Assembly: GCA_964540965.1 (NCBI GenBank)
Contig: CAZIOT010000010.1
Span: 1 to 64,000 of the forward strand
DNA: 64,000 nt
DNA from: JADYZU01 sp964540965
GTDB lineage: Bacteria; Pseudomonadota; Alphaproteobacteria; Rhodobacterales; Rhodobacteraceae
Reading direction: 5' to 3'
A program made the translations under genes and the position numbers. The notes below the pieces were generated by a model, which did not search any database, was not told the origin of the DNA, and saw only the letters and a program-made list of their open reading frames with translations. The first letter of the stretch is position 1; every line of letters begins with the position of its first letter. This document shows positions 43,403 through 51,785 of the stretch, in pieces.

Positions 43403-45868
43403 TTACGGGCAGGCGACCAGCCGCGCCTCGCCGGTGCCGGGAAGGATGGCGAGCCGGCCCGAGACCGCCAGCGCATCGATCCCGCGCAGGGCCAGTTCGC
43501 GCAGGGCGCGGTCGGTGGCGGGGTCGCCGGGGGCGACGGCCAGCGCCGCGGCAAGGGGCGGCACCAGCACCCGGTCAAGCGAGGCGATATCCTTGACCCG
43601 GATGCCGCAGCCATTCGCCCGCAGCGCGCCATCCACGGCATATGCCGCCGATTCGACGCTGTAGGCGGCGATGACGTCGACGGGATCGGCGGCGGGCACC
43701 TTCACCGGCGCGGGGGCCGGATCGGATGCGGGCTCTGGTGCCGGTTCGGGTGCGGGGTCGGTCGCCGGTTCCGGTGCGGGTTCGTTTGCCGGTGTGCACA
43801 GCGACGCTGCAAAGCGCAGCCGGTCGCCGCCGATATCCTCGGCCTCGCCCAGGGCCAGCATCATCTCTCCGGCCGCTTCCACCTCCTCTTCGCCGAAACC
43901 CTGGGCCGCGAGTGCAGAGACCGCAGTTGCGAAGTCGAGCGTGCAATCCGCCGCGGCCGCCGCCACCAGCGCCTGCTCGGCCCCGGCAAGCCGCCCCGGA
44001 CCGCCGGCACAAAGATCGGCCGAAAGCGTTGCGATCCCTGCCCCGTTGTCGATCACGACATCGCCCAGCGCGGTCAGCGCCTCGAACCGATTTTCGGCGG
44101 CTTCCAGGGCTTCCGCACCGAAGGTTTCGATCAGCCGCTCCTCCTGTCCCTCGAGCCAGGCGGAGGTGATCGTGCAGCCGTTGTCGCGCATCGCCAGCAT
44201 GATCGCAGTCACCGGATCCGCGGCCTCGGGCAACGCGACCGCCGGGTCAGCCAGGGGAGTGCAGGATTCGGCTGAGAGCAACAGCACGTCTCCGGCGGTG
44301 TTTTCGGCCAGACCGGCATCGAGCATCGCCTCGCCGGCGGCCTCGATCTCGTCCTCGGTAAAGCCCTGCGCGCCCAGCTCCGCCAACGCCCCCTCGACGC
44401 CGATGGTGCAGTCGTTGGCCATCGCCGCCGCGGTCAAGGCCGCCTGCGCCGCCGCCATGCGGTCGCCCTCGGCCTCGGGCGCGGTGCAATCGACCAGCAG
44501 CAGCACTTCGTCCGGCAGGTTGTCGACAAGGCCGGAGGCGAGCATCGCCTCGCCGGCCGCCTCGATCTCCTCCTCGGTAAAGCCCTGCGCGCCCAATGCC
44601 GCCAGCGCCCCCTCAAATCCGATGGTGCAGTCGTTGGCCATCGCCGCCGCGGTCAAGGCCGCCTGCGCCGCCGCCATGCGGTCGCCCTCGGCCTCGGGCG
44701 CGGTGCAATCGACCAGCAGCAGCACTTCGTCCGGCAGGTTGTCGACAAGGCCGGAGGCGAGCATCGCCTCGCCGGCCGCCTCGATCTCCTCCTCGGTAAA
44801 GCCCTGCGCGCCCAATGCCGCCAGCGCCCCCTCAAATCCGATGGTGCAGTCGTTGGCCATCGCCGCCGCGGTCAAGGCCGCCTGCGCCGCCGCCATGCGG
44901 TCGCCCTCGGCCTCGGGCGCGGTGCAATCGACCAGCAGCAGCACTTCGTCCGGCAGGTTGTCGACAAGGCCGGAGGCGAGCATCGCCTCGCCGGCCGCCT
45001 CGATCTCCTCCTCGGTAAAGCCCTGCGCGCCCAATGCCGCCAGCGCCCCCTCGAATCCGATGGTGCAGTCGTTGGCCATCGCCGCCGCGGTCAGCGCCGC
45101 CTGGGCCGCGGCCATGCGGTTACCCTCGGGGTCTTCCGTCGGGCCGACAGCGGGGGCTTCGGCGATCGGGCACTCCCCCGCCGCAAGCGCAAGCCGCTGG
45201 TCATCGCCCAAAATCTCGCCCCGTTCGACCATGGCGGCCAAAACGCGCGCCATCCCCTCGGGGCCAAAGGCCTGGCCGCCGGCATGATCCAGCGCCCGCC
45301 GGTCCAGCGCGCAGTCAGGCGCCGCGCGCAGCGCCGCCAGGATCATGCCCCGCGGGGCCGGCACCGGCCCGTCCGAACCTTCGCAGAGGGCGGGAGAAAG
45401 GATATAGCCGTATTCCGGATCGACCATCTCGCCCGCGGCCAGCATCGCCTGCGCGGTGTCGCGGGTCATGTCCTGGGTCAGGCCAAGGCCGGTCAGCACC
45501 CTGTCCGCGTTGACTTCGGACAACCGGCAGCCGCTCAGGCGCACCGTCGCCGTCAGGACCGTGCGCATATCTGCGCCGGCGGGGTTGCACAGCGGTGCGA
45601 TCAGACGGACTTCGCTGCGGACGTCGTCCAATATGACCAGCCCCTTTTCGACAAGCAGCAGGAGCGCGGAATCGACAACGTCCGGGTCAAACGCCCCATC
45701 TGCAGCGATTCCATCGACAGCACTTTCGGTCATGACGCAATCCGCCCCGCGCAGCGCGGTAACAATGGCGATCTGCCCTTCGAATAGTCTGCCGAAGGTC
45801 TGGGCGTGAACGGGTGGGACACAGGCCAGAATGGCAAGGGCGCCAAGCGCAAGGCGAAGAAATGACAT
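43403..45868 (-). CDS. Exported protein of about ten two-cysteine repeat units
   Basis: An 821-residue product with signal peptide (RLALGALAILACVPPVHA, ATG 45868; ATG 45874 also possible). About ten units of 62-80 residues follow, each with a Cys near residue 14 and another at the end, so ten intra-unit disulfides are likely. Units 1-3 are divergent. Units 4-6 are the same 73-residue sequence (opening GDRMAAAQAAL, containing ANDCTIGFEGAL and LLLVDCTAPEAE), and unit 7 is a close variant. Units 8 and 9 are divergent, and a Pro/Glu linker precedes unit 10. I recognise no family. It lies between nuoD and nuoE in the same direction. Confidence 0.85.
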   Translation of the reverse strand: MSFLRLALGALAILACVPPVHAQTFGRLFEGQIAIVTALRGADCVMTESAVDGIAADGAFDPDVVDSALLLLVEKGLVILDDVRSEVRLIAPLCNPAGADMRTVLTATVRLSGCRLSEVNADRVLTGLGLTQDMTRDTAQAMLAAGEMVDPEYGYILSPALCEGSDGPVPAPRGMILAALRAAPDCALDRRALDHAGGQAFGPEGMARVLAAMVERGEILGDDQRLALAAGECPIAEAPAVGPTEDPEGNRMAAAQAALTAAAMANDCTIGFEGALAALGAQGFTEEEIEAAGEAMLASGLVDNLPDEVLLLVDCTAPEAEGDRMAAAQAALTAAAMANDCTIGFEGALAALGAQGFTEEEIEAAGEAMLASGLVDNLPDEVLLLVDCTAPEAEGDRMAAAQAALTAAAMANDCTIGFEGALAALGAQGFTEEEIEAAGEAMLASGLVDNLPDEVLLLVDCTAPEAEGDRMAAAQAALTAAAMANDCTIGVEGALAELGAQGFTEDEIEAAGEAMLDAGLAENTAGDVLLLSAESCTPLADPAVALPEAADPVTAIMLAMRDNGCTITSAWLEGQEERLIETFGAEALEAAENRFEALTALGDVVIDNGAGIATLSADLCAGGPGRLAGAEQALVAAAAADCTLDFATAVSALAAQGFGEEEVEAAGEMMLALGEAEDIGGDRLRFAASLCTPANEPAPEPATDPAPEPAPEPASDPAPAPVKVPAADPVDVIAAYSVESAAYAVDGALRANGCGIRVKDIASLDRVLVPPLAAALAVAPGDPATDRALRELALRGIDALAVSGRLAILPGTGEARLVACP
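44400..45093 (-). repeat. 219-bp perfect tandem repeat, about 3.2 copies
   Basis: Inside the repeat-protein gene the sequence repeats with a 219-base period (copies begin at 44400, 44619 and 44838). I saw no base difference between the first two, and only one (45052) in the third and partial fourth. Perfect identity even at third positions means recent duplication or gene conversion. Copy number may vary between strains, and short-read assembly could collapse it. Confidence 0.9.
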
Positions 45869-45966
45869 GGGCATATCCGGAAGAACAGGATGGCAATGCG
45901 GCCATGTTGCCCGCATTGCCGCCCGCTGTCACCGGATTTGTCGCGGCCCGCCGCGGCAGACCGCCC

Positions 45967-47208
45967 TCAGCGGTCGACTTCCCCGAACACGATGTCGAGA
46001 GAGCCGAGGATCGCCGACACATCGGCCAGCTGATAGCCGCGGCACAGATGGTCCATCGCCTGCAGGTGCAGGAACCCCGGCGCCCGCAGCTTGGCCCGCC
46101 ACGGCTTGTTGGTGCCGTCTGCCACCAGATAGACGCCGAATTCGCCTTTGGGCGCCTCGACGGCGGCATAGACCTCGCCCGCCGGGACGTGGAAGCCTTC
46201 GGTGTAGAGCTTGAAGTGATGGATCAGCGATTCCATCGAGGTCTTCATCTCGGCCCGGGTCGGCGGCGTCAGCTTGCCACGGGCCAGAACATCGGTCCGC
46301 GCCGCCGGTTCGCGCAGCTTGGCCACCGCCTGCTGCATGATCTTCGTCGATTCGCGCATCTCGGCCATGCGGCACAGATAGCGGTCATAGCAGTCGCCAT
46401 TCTTGCCGACGGGAATCTTGAAGTCGAATTCGTCATAGCATTCATAGGGTTGCGCGCGGCGCAAGTCCCAGGCAAAGCCTGAACCGCGCACCATGACGCC
46501 CGAGAAACCCCATTTCTGGATGTCTTCCTCGGTGACGAAGCCGATATCGGCGTTGCGCTGCTTGAAGATGCGGTTTTCCGTCAGCAGGCCGTCGATGTCG
46601 TCCAGCACCTTCGAGAATTGCGCGCACCATGCCTCGATATCGTCCAGAAGCGCGGGAGGCAGATCCTGATGCACGCCGCCGGGGCGGAAATAGGCCGAAT
46701 GCAGCCGGGCGCCGCAGGCGCGTTCGTAGAACACCATCAACTGTTCGCGCTGCTCGAACCCCCAAAGGGGCGGCGTCAGCGCGCCGACGTCCATCGCCTG
46801 CGTGGTGACGTTCAGCAAATGGTTCAGGATGCGGCCGATTTCCGAATACAGAACCCGGATCAGGCTGGCCCGCCGCGGCACCACGGTGCCGGTCAGCCTT
46901 TCGATCGCGAGGCACCAGGCATGTTCCTGGTTCATCGGCGCGACGTAATCCAGCCGGTCCAGATAGGGCAGGTTCTGCAGATAGGTGCGGCTTTCCATCA
47001 GCTTTTCGGTGCCGCGATGCAGCAGGCCGATATGCGGATCGACCCGTTCGACGATCTCGCCGTCCAGTTCCAGCACCAGCCGCAGAACACCATGCGCCGC
47101 AGGGTGTTGCGGGCCGAAGTTGATGTTGAAGTTGCGGATCTTCTGTTCGCCGGTCTCGAAATCCGACGACTTGTCGTCATAGCTGTTGCGCCGCAGATCG
47201 CCGTCCAT
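45967..47208 (-). CDS. nuoD: NADH-quinone oxidoreductase subunit D
   Basis: NuoD is the 49-kDa-type subunit at the quinone site. The 413-residue product has the quinone-site segment NINFGPQHPAAHGVLRLVLELDGE, the HRGTEKLME helix, YLDRLDYVAPMNQEH and the C-terminal LGSLDIVFGEVDR. ATG 47208 overlaps the nuoC stop (TGATG). The length is typical. A 98-bp gap separates it from the repeat-protein gene. Confidence 0.97.
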   Translation of the reverse strand: MDGDLRRNSYDDKSSDFETGEQKIRNFNINFGPQHPAAHGVLRLVLELDGEIVERVDPHIGLLHRGTEKLMESRTYLQNLPYLDRLDYVAPMNQEHAWCLAIERLTGTVVPRRASLIRVLYSEIGRILNHLLNVTTQAMDVGALTPPLWGFEQREQLMVFYERACGARLHSAYFRPGGVHQDLPPALLDDIEAWCAQFSKVLDDIDGLLTENRIFKQRNADIGFVTEEDIQKWGFSGVMVRGSGFAWDLRRAQPYECYDEFDFKIPVGKNGDCYDRYLCRMAEMRESTKIMQQAVAKLREPAARTDVLARGKLTPPTRAEMKTSMESLIHHFKLYTEGFHVPAGEVYAAVEAPKGEFGVYLVADGTNKPWRAKLRAPGFLHLQAMDHLCRGYQLADVSAILGSLDIVFGEVDR

Positions 47209-47813
47209 CACTTGGCCTCCGCCTTCTGATCGCCCGGCAGGACGTATTGCGCGCCCTCCCAGGGCGACAGGAAATCGAACTGGCGGTATTCCTGCACCAG
47301 CTTCACCGGCTCATAGACGACGCGCTTCTGCACCTCGTCATAGCGGACCTCGGTATAGCCGGTGGTGGGGAAATCCTTGCGCAGCGGATGGCCGCGAAAG
47401 CCATAGTCGGTCAGGATCCGCCGCAGGTCGGGGTGGCCGGAAAAGACGATGCCGAACATGTCGAAGGTCTCGCGCTCGAACCAGCCGGCAGAGGGATGGA
47501 TCTCGATCACCGAGGGCACCATCTGCTCTTCGGTCACCTTTGCCTTCACCCGGATCCGCTGGTTGCGATACATCGACAGCAGGTGCCAGACCAGATCGAA
47601 CCGCGCCGGGCGTTCGGGGTGGTCCACCGCGGTGATATCGACCAGCGAGGAAAAGCGGCAGCTTTGATCTGCCTTGAGGAAATCAAGCACCGGCACCGCC
47701 CGCGCCGCGGCGATCTCGATGGTCAGTTCGCCATAGGCGATGCTCCAGCCCAGCACGTCACCGGGGCGGCGCGCCTCGATATGCTGGGCCAGTTCGGTCA
47801 GGGCTTCGCTCAT
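47208..47813 (-). CDS. nuoC: NADH-quinone oxidoreductase subunit C
   Basis: NuoC is the 30-kDa-type connecting subunit of the peripheral arm. The 201-residue product has the SLVDITAVDHPERPARFDLVWHLLS core and ERETFDMFGIVFSGHPDLRRILTDYGFRGHPLRKDFP, the family signature. It is a separate gene here, not fused to nuoD as in E. coli. It overlaps nuoD and follows nuoB after 24 bp. Confidence 0.96.
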   Translation of the reverse strand: MSEALTELAQHIEARRPGDVLGWSIAYGELTIEIAAARAVPVLDFLKADQSCRFSSLVDITAVDHPERPARFDLVWHLLSMYRNQRIRVKAKVTEEQMVPSVIEIHPSAGWFERETFDMFGIVFSGHPDLRRILTDYGFRGHPLRKDFPTTGYTEVRYDEVQKRVVYEPVKLVQEYRQFDFLSPWEGAQYVLPGDQKAEAK

Positions 47814-47837
47814 CGGTCTGGCTTTCGTCTGTCCGCC

Positions 47838-48425
47838 TCAGCGGAGGATGGTCCCGGTGCGGCGGATCTTGCGCTGAAGCTGCAAGAGGCCGTAAAGCAG
47901 CGCCTCGGCCGTCGGCGGGCAGCCGGGGATATAGATGTCGACCGGCACGATACGGTCGCAGCCGCGCACCACGGAATAGGAATAGTGGTAATAGCCGCCG
48001 CCATTGGCGCAGCTGCCCATCGAGATGACATAGCGCGGCTCGGGCATCTGGTCATAGACCTTGCGCAGGGCCGGGGCCATCTTGTTGGTCAGCGTGCCGG
48101 CGACGATCATCAGGTCCGATTGCCGCGGAGAGGCGCGCGGCGCGATGCCGAAGCGTTCGGCATCATAGCGCGGCATCGAGGTCTGCATCATCTCGACCGC
48201 GCAGCAGGCCAGACCGAAGGTCATCCAGTGCAAGCTGCCGGTGCGCGCCCAGTTGATGATGTCGGCCGTCGAGGTGACGAGGAATCCCTTGTCCTGCAAC
48301 TCGCGGTTCAGCACCTCGGTCACCTGATCGGACCCCGGCGGCAAGACCGCCTGCGGCACCGAGGCGGCGGATTTCACCCGGTCCGTCTGCCCCGGAACCG
48401 GGGTGACGAGGGGGCTTTCGTTCAT
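47838..48425 (-). CDS. nuoB: NADH-quinone oxidoreductase subunit B
   Basis: NuoB ligates cluster N2, which reduces quinone. The product has the tandem-Cys segment LACCAVEMM, then VISMGSCANGGGYYHYSY and VDIYIPGCPPTAEALLYG, giving the four Cys ligands. ATG 48425 (195 residues) overlaps the nuoA stop (ATGA). ATG 48431 or 48452 are in frame but would lie within nuoA. Order A-B-C-D is standard. Confidence 0.96.
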   Translation of the reverse strand: MNESPLVTPVPGQTDRVKSAASVPQAVLPPGSDQVTEVLNRELQDKGFLVTSTADIINWARTGSLHWMTFGLACCAVEMMQTSMPRYDAERFGIAPRASPRQSDLMIVAGTLTNKMAPALRKVYDQMPEPRYVISMGSCANGGGYYHYSYSVVRGCDRIVPVDIYIPGCPPTAEALLYGLLQLQRKIRRTGTILR

Positions 48426-48790
48426 TGCCATTCCAGCGCCCCCTTCTTCCATTCATAGGCAAAGCCGATGGTCAGCACGGCCAGGAACACCATCATCGAC
48501 CAGAACCCGACCAGCGACATGTCGCCAAAGGCCACCGCCCAGGGGAACAGGAACGCCACCTCAAGGTCGAAGATGATGAACAGGATCGACACAAGGTAGA
48601 AGCGCACGTCGAACTTCATCCGCGCGTCGTCGAAGGCGTTGAAGCCGCATTCATAGGCCGAGACCTTTTCCGGGTCCGGGTTGCGCACGGCGACGATGAA
48701 GGCGGCCAGGATCAGGATCGCGCCGATGGCGATGGCAAGACCAAGAAAGATCAGGATCGGAAGGTATTCCCTCAGGAAACTGGCGTCCAA
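48422..48790 (-). CDS. nuoA: NADH-quinone oxidoreductase subunit A
   Basis: NuoA is a three-helix membrane subunit. The 122-residue product has KVSAYECGFNAFDDARMKFDVRFYLVSILFIIFDLEVAFLFPW, the family signature with its loop Cys. The start is TTG at 48790 preceded by AAAGGA at a good distance; no ATG is better placed. It is the first nuo gene. The candidate promoter 48866-48894 leaves a leader of about 70 bases. Confidence 0.95.
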   Translation of the reverse strand: MDASFLREYLPILIFLGLAIAIGAILILAAFIVAVRNPDPEKVSAYECGFNAFDDARMKFDVRFYLVSILFIIFDLEVAFLFPWAVAFGDMSLVGFWSMMVFLAVLTIGFAYEWKKGALEWQ

Positions 48791-48865
48791 CGGCTCGGTC
48801 CTTTCGCTGCTGTCCCGCCGGGGCGCCGCAGGGCGGGCCGGGCAGGCGCTGATGGCTTGCCTCGT

Positions 48866-48894
48866 TCTCTAAACCCCGGTCATGGCAGGGTCAA
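48866..48894 (-). promoter_or_regulatory. Candidate nuo operon promoter
   Basis: On the minus strand TTGACC (48894-48889) is followed after exactly 17 bases by TAGAGA (48871-48866), a fair sigma-70-type match. It points toward nuoA, whose TTG start is 75 bases beyond the -10 box. It would make nuo transcription independent of the SNase-like gene upstream. No operator was recognised. Confidence 0.5.
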
Positions 48895-48945
48895 TCGCAG
48901 CCGCCGTGCAGCTGCAGCGAAATCGAGGGGGTTAAGGGGGCGCGG

Positions 48946-49383
48946 TCAGCCGCACCACGCCTCGCGCAGGCCCCCGCCATAGGCGCGGCCATGGCCGGCC
49001 TCGACCATCATCGCCGCGACATCGCGCCCGTCCAGCCGCAGCCGGGCAAGGCGGCGGTCGTAACGGTCGCGCCCCTCGAACACCACCGACAGGTCGGTCG
49101 CCTGCCAGATCAGCCGGCGCAGGGCCCATTTCGCCGCCACGGCGGCGGCAAGTTCCGAAGGGCAGGACGGGCCGAACAATTCCGGCGAATCATAGCCGAG
49201 GAGGCGCGCCCGCTCGACCCGCGCCCCGCAGAAGAGGTCGGCGGTATCGCCGTCGATCACCCGCAGCACGCGGCACTCTCCGTCAGGCGCGGCCATCGGC
49301 CTGCCGATGCCCAGGGTCAGATCGCCGGCAAGCGGCAAGAGCAGCAGCCCGATCACGCCCAGCGCCATCACCCGTTTCAGCAT
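48946..49383 (-). CDS. Thermonuclease (SNase)-like membrane-anchored protein
   Basis: A 145-residue product. The N-terminal hydrophobic stretch (VMALGVIGLLLLPLAGDLTL) suggests an anchor or uncleaved signal. The SNase-like domain follows: ECRVLRVIDGDTADLFCGARVERARLLGYDSPE with the conserved RVIDGDT and Arg, then ALRRLIWQATDLSV and GRDRYDRRLARLRLDGRDVAAMMVEAGHG. Catalytic Asp, Arg and Glu/Asp positions appear kept. ATG 49383 begins the hydrophobic part; an upstream ATG (49479) would add 32 Arg-rich residues. It is close to LprI on the same strand. Confidence 0.8.
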   Translation of the reverse strand: MLKRVMALGVIGLLLLPLAGDLTLGIGRPMAAPDGECRVLRVIDGDTADLFCGARVERARLLGYDSPELFGPSCPSELAAAVAAKWALRRLIWQATDLSVVFEGRDRYDRRLARLRLDGRDVAAMMVEAGHGRAYGGGLREAWCG

Positions 49384-49490
49384 CCGTTCCGGGCCGGGCG
49401 CGTGGCGTGCCGGGCGCCGCCCGTAAGCGCGCGGGCGCGCAATCGGGCGGCGACTGGGGCTGTCGCGGCGCAGCCGCATCAGCCCCGGCC

Positions 49491-49970
49491 CTACCCCGCC
49501 GCCAGCGCCGATTGCAGGTACAGCGCCTGTTCCCCGGTCATCCGCATCAGGCAGGCCGTCCAGGCCACGCTCGCCCCGGTGCCGCCGAACCAGTCGAGCA
49601 CCTCGTAATTGCAGGTCGCATCGCGGAAGGCGATCCAGGCGCGCTGCATCTCGCGCGCGGCGTCCTCTTGCGACGGGGCATCGGCGACAGCTTCGGCATC
49701 CAGCGCCTGCGCTGCGGCGATGACATCGCCATAGGCCGCATTCAGCGCCGCGTCCCACCAGTTCAGCTCGGCTTCAAGGCAGCCCGCCATGCCGACGGTC
49801 GTATCGCCGCCCGGGGTATCGGACATGCACTGGCTGGCGGCGGTGCCGATGCAATCCTCCCAGCCGCCCTCGGCGAAACAGGCGTCGATGGCATCGGTGG
49901 AAAAGACCAGATCCTGCGCCGCGGCCGGCAACGGCGCAACGAACGGCAGGGCAACAAGCAGGGCTTTCAT
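49491..49970 (-). CDS. LprI-like (DUF1311) exported protein
   Basis: A 159-residue product with a clear signal peptide (ALLVALPFVAPLPAAAQ). The mature part has the DUF1311/LprI layout: ACFAEGGWEDCIG, MAGCLEAELNWWDAALNAAYGDV, then QRAWIAFRDATCNYEV and ACLMRMTGEQALYLQ near the end. The family includes a Mycobacterium lysozyme inhibitor, but most members are uncharacterised. Several Cys fit extracytoplasmic folding. It reads toward the SNase-like gene. Confidence 0.85.
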   Translation of the reverse strand: MKALLVALPFVAPLPAAAQDLVFSTDAIDACFAEGGWEDCIGTAASQCMSDTPGGDTTVGMAGCLEAELNWWDAALNAAYGDVIAAAQALDAEAVADAPSQEDAAREMQRAWIAFRDATCNYEVLDWFGGTGASVAWTACLMRMTGEQALYLQSALAAG

Positions 49971-50030
49971 CGCGGCGTCTCCCGGTGATTTGCGGCCATG
50001 CTGGCAGGCAAGGCCGCCGGGCGCCAGAGC

Positions 50031-51191
50031 CTAACCCATCTGCGTCAGCATTTCGCGCCCGATCAGCATCCGGCGGATTTCCGACGTGCCGGCGCCGATC
50101 TCCATCAGCTTGGCGTCGCGGAACAGGCGGGCCACCGGGGCATCGGCCAGAAATCCGGCCCCGCCCATCGCCTGCACCGCCTGATGCGCCTGCACCATCG
50201 CCTGTTCGCTGGCATAAAGCACGCAGGCCGCGGCATCGGTCCGCGTCACCCTGCCGCCGTCGCAGGCGCGGGCGACCTCATAGACATAGGCGCGGGCGGA
50301 ATTGAGCGCGGCATACATGTCGGCGATCTTGCCCTGCATCAGCTGGAACGATCCGATCGGCTGGCCGAACTGCCGGCGCGAGGCGAGATAGGGCATGATC
50401 TCGTCCAGGCAGGCGGCCATGATGCCCAGCCCGATCCCCGACAGCACCACCCGTTCATAGTCAAGGCCCGACATCAGCACCCGCACCCCCTGCCCCTCGG
50501 CGCCAAGGACGGCCGAGGCGGGAATCCGGGCGCCGTCGAAGATCAGCTCGCCCGTGTCCGACCCGCGCATCCCCAGCTTGTCGAAATGCGGCCCTTGAGT
50601 GAAGCCGGGGGTGCCGCGTTCGACCAGAAAGGCCGTGATGCCGCGGGCGCCGGCGGCGGGATCGGTCTTGGCATAGACCACCAGCACATCGGCGACAGGG
50701 CCGTTGGTGATCCAGTATTTGTGGCCGGTCAGAAGATAGTCATCGCCGTCGCGCTGCGCGCGCAGCTGCATCGACACCACATCGGATCCGGCGCCGCTTT
50801 CCGACATGGCCAGCGCGCCGACCGCGCTGCCGGCGACAAGACCGGGCAGGAACCGCGCCCGCTGCGACGCGCTGCCGTTCAGCCGGATCTGGTTGACGCA
50901 CAGGTTGGAATGCGCGCCATAGGACAGCGCGACCGAGGCCGAGGCGCGGGCGATCTCCTCGACCGCGACGACATGGGCCAGATATCCCATGCCGGCACCA
51001 CCCTGATCCTCGGGCACCGTGATGCCCAGCAGGCCCAGCGCGCCCATCTCGGGCCACAGCGCCGGCGGAAACAGGTTGTCGCGGTCGATCCCGGCCGCCA
51101 TCGGCCGCAGCCTTGTCTGCGCCCAGTCCTGCACCATGTCGCGCAGCGCGTTCACTTCGGGGCCAAGGTCGAATTGCATCGAATGGAACAT
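50031..51191 (-). CDS. Acyl-CoA dehydrogenase, isovaleryl-CoA type
   Basis: A 386-residue flavoprotein of the acyl-CoA dehydrogenase family. It has DQGGAGMGYLAHVVAVEEIARASASVALSYGAHSNLCVNQI, ALAMSESGAGSDVVSMQLRA and YWITNGPVADVLVVYAKT, followed by GLDYERVVLSGIGLGIMAACLDE. That YERVVLSG segment carries the Glu used as catalytic base in isovaleryl-CoA dehydrogenases, so leucine catabolism is the best guess. The remaining leu-degradation genes (mcc, liu) are not next to it. ATG 51191 follows GGAGGCACCG. Confidence 0.88.
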   Translation of the reverse strand: MFHSMQFDLGPEVNALRDMVQDWAQTRLRPMAAGIDRDNLFPPALWPEMGALGLLGITVPEDQGGAGMGYLAHVVAVEEIARASASVALSYGAHSNLCVNQIRLNGSASQRARFLPGLVAGSAVGALAMSESGAGSDVVSMQLRAQRDGDDYLLTGHKYWITNGPVADVLVVYAKTDPAAGARGITAFLVERGTPGFTQGPHFDKLGMRGSDTGELIFDGARIPASAVLGAEGQGVRVLMSGLDYERVVLSGIGLGIMAACLDEIMPYLASRRQFGQPIGSFQLMQGKIADMYAALNSARAYVYEVARACDGGRVTRTDAAACVLYASEQAMVQAHQAVQAMGGAGFLADAPVARLFRDAKLMEIGAGTSEIRRMLIGREMLTQMG

Positions 51192-51287
51192 CGGTGCCTC
51201 CTGTTGCGGCAGGGCTTGCGGAACCGCCCCTTGCATCAGCAAGTTCACGACCCAGATTTGCGGTCAAGTCCGCGCGAAAGGCCCGCC

Positions 51288-51755
51288 ATGCGTCACAAAC
51301 TCCTTGCCCCCGTCCTGATCGCCCTGATGGCGACCCCCGCCCTTGCCGACGAAGTCGGCCGTGTCGGTGTCGACTGGACCGGCAATGACATCGTGATCGA
51401 ATCGTTCCCCGATCCCGACGTCGAGGGCGTGACTTGCCATGTCGCCTATTTCGAACGTTCGCTGATCGACCGCCTGTCCCAGGGCAACTGGTTCGAGGAT
51501 CCGTCCAATTCCGCGATCTCCTGCGTCCAGACCGGCCCGATCCGCATCGGCGACATCGACCGCTCGCCCGGGGGCGAGGTGGTGTTCCGCGAACGGCAAT
51601 CCCTGGTGTTCAAGTCGATCCGGGTGACGCGGATCCATGATGCGGCGAACCAGGCGCTGATCTACCTGATCCACGCCAACGACCTGTCGGAAGGCTCGGC
51701 CAAGATGGCAATCGCGACGATCCCGCTTTACGGGGCGACGGTGCTGGAGGAATAG
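51288..51755 (+). CDS. creA: CreA family exported protein
   Basis: A 155-residue product with a signal peptide (LAPVLIALMATPALA) and the CreA core: EVGRVGVDWTGNDIVIESFPDPDVEGVTCHVAYFERS, then EDPSNSAISCVQTGPI and RQSLVFKSIRVTRIHDAANQALIYL. It has the expected two Cys and length. CreA's function is unknown. It stands alone and divergent from the acyl-CoA dehydrogenase gene. Confidence 0.9.
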   Translation: MRHKLLAPVLIALMATPALADEVGRVGVDWTGNDIVIESFPDPDVEGVTCHVAYFERSLIDRLSQGNWFEDPSNSAISCVQTGPIRIGDIDRSPGGEVVFRERQSLVFKSIRVTRIHDAANQALIYLIHANDLSEGSAKMAIATIPLYGATVLEE

Positions 51756-51785
51756 TGCGGCCGCCGGGTCCAGGTCGTGGCCGCG

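Noticed and set aside
39972..43664. 1230-codon open frame on the plus strand opposite nuoF and nuoE
   Set aside because: Its translation is Arg/Gly/His-rich low-complexity sequence, as expected from the antisense of GC-rich genes; it has no motif, and the opposite strand carries clear Nuo proteins.
44400..45093. CRISPR-like array
   Set aside because: The repeats are 219 bp, directly adjacent without spacers, and in frame in a coding sequence.
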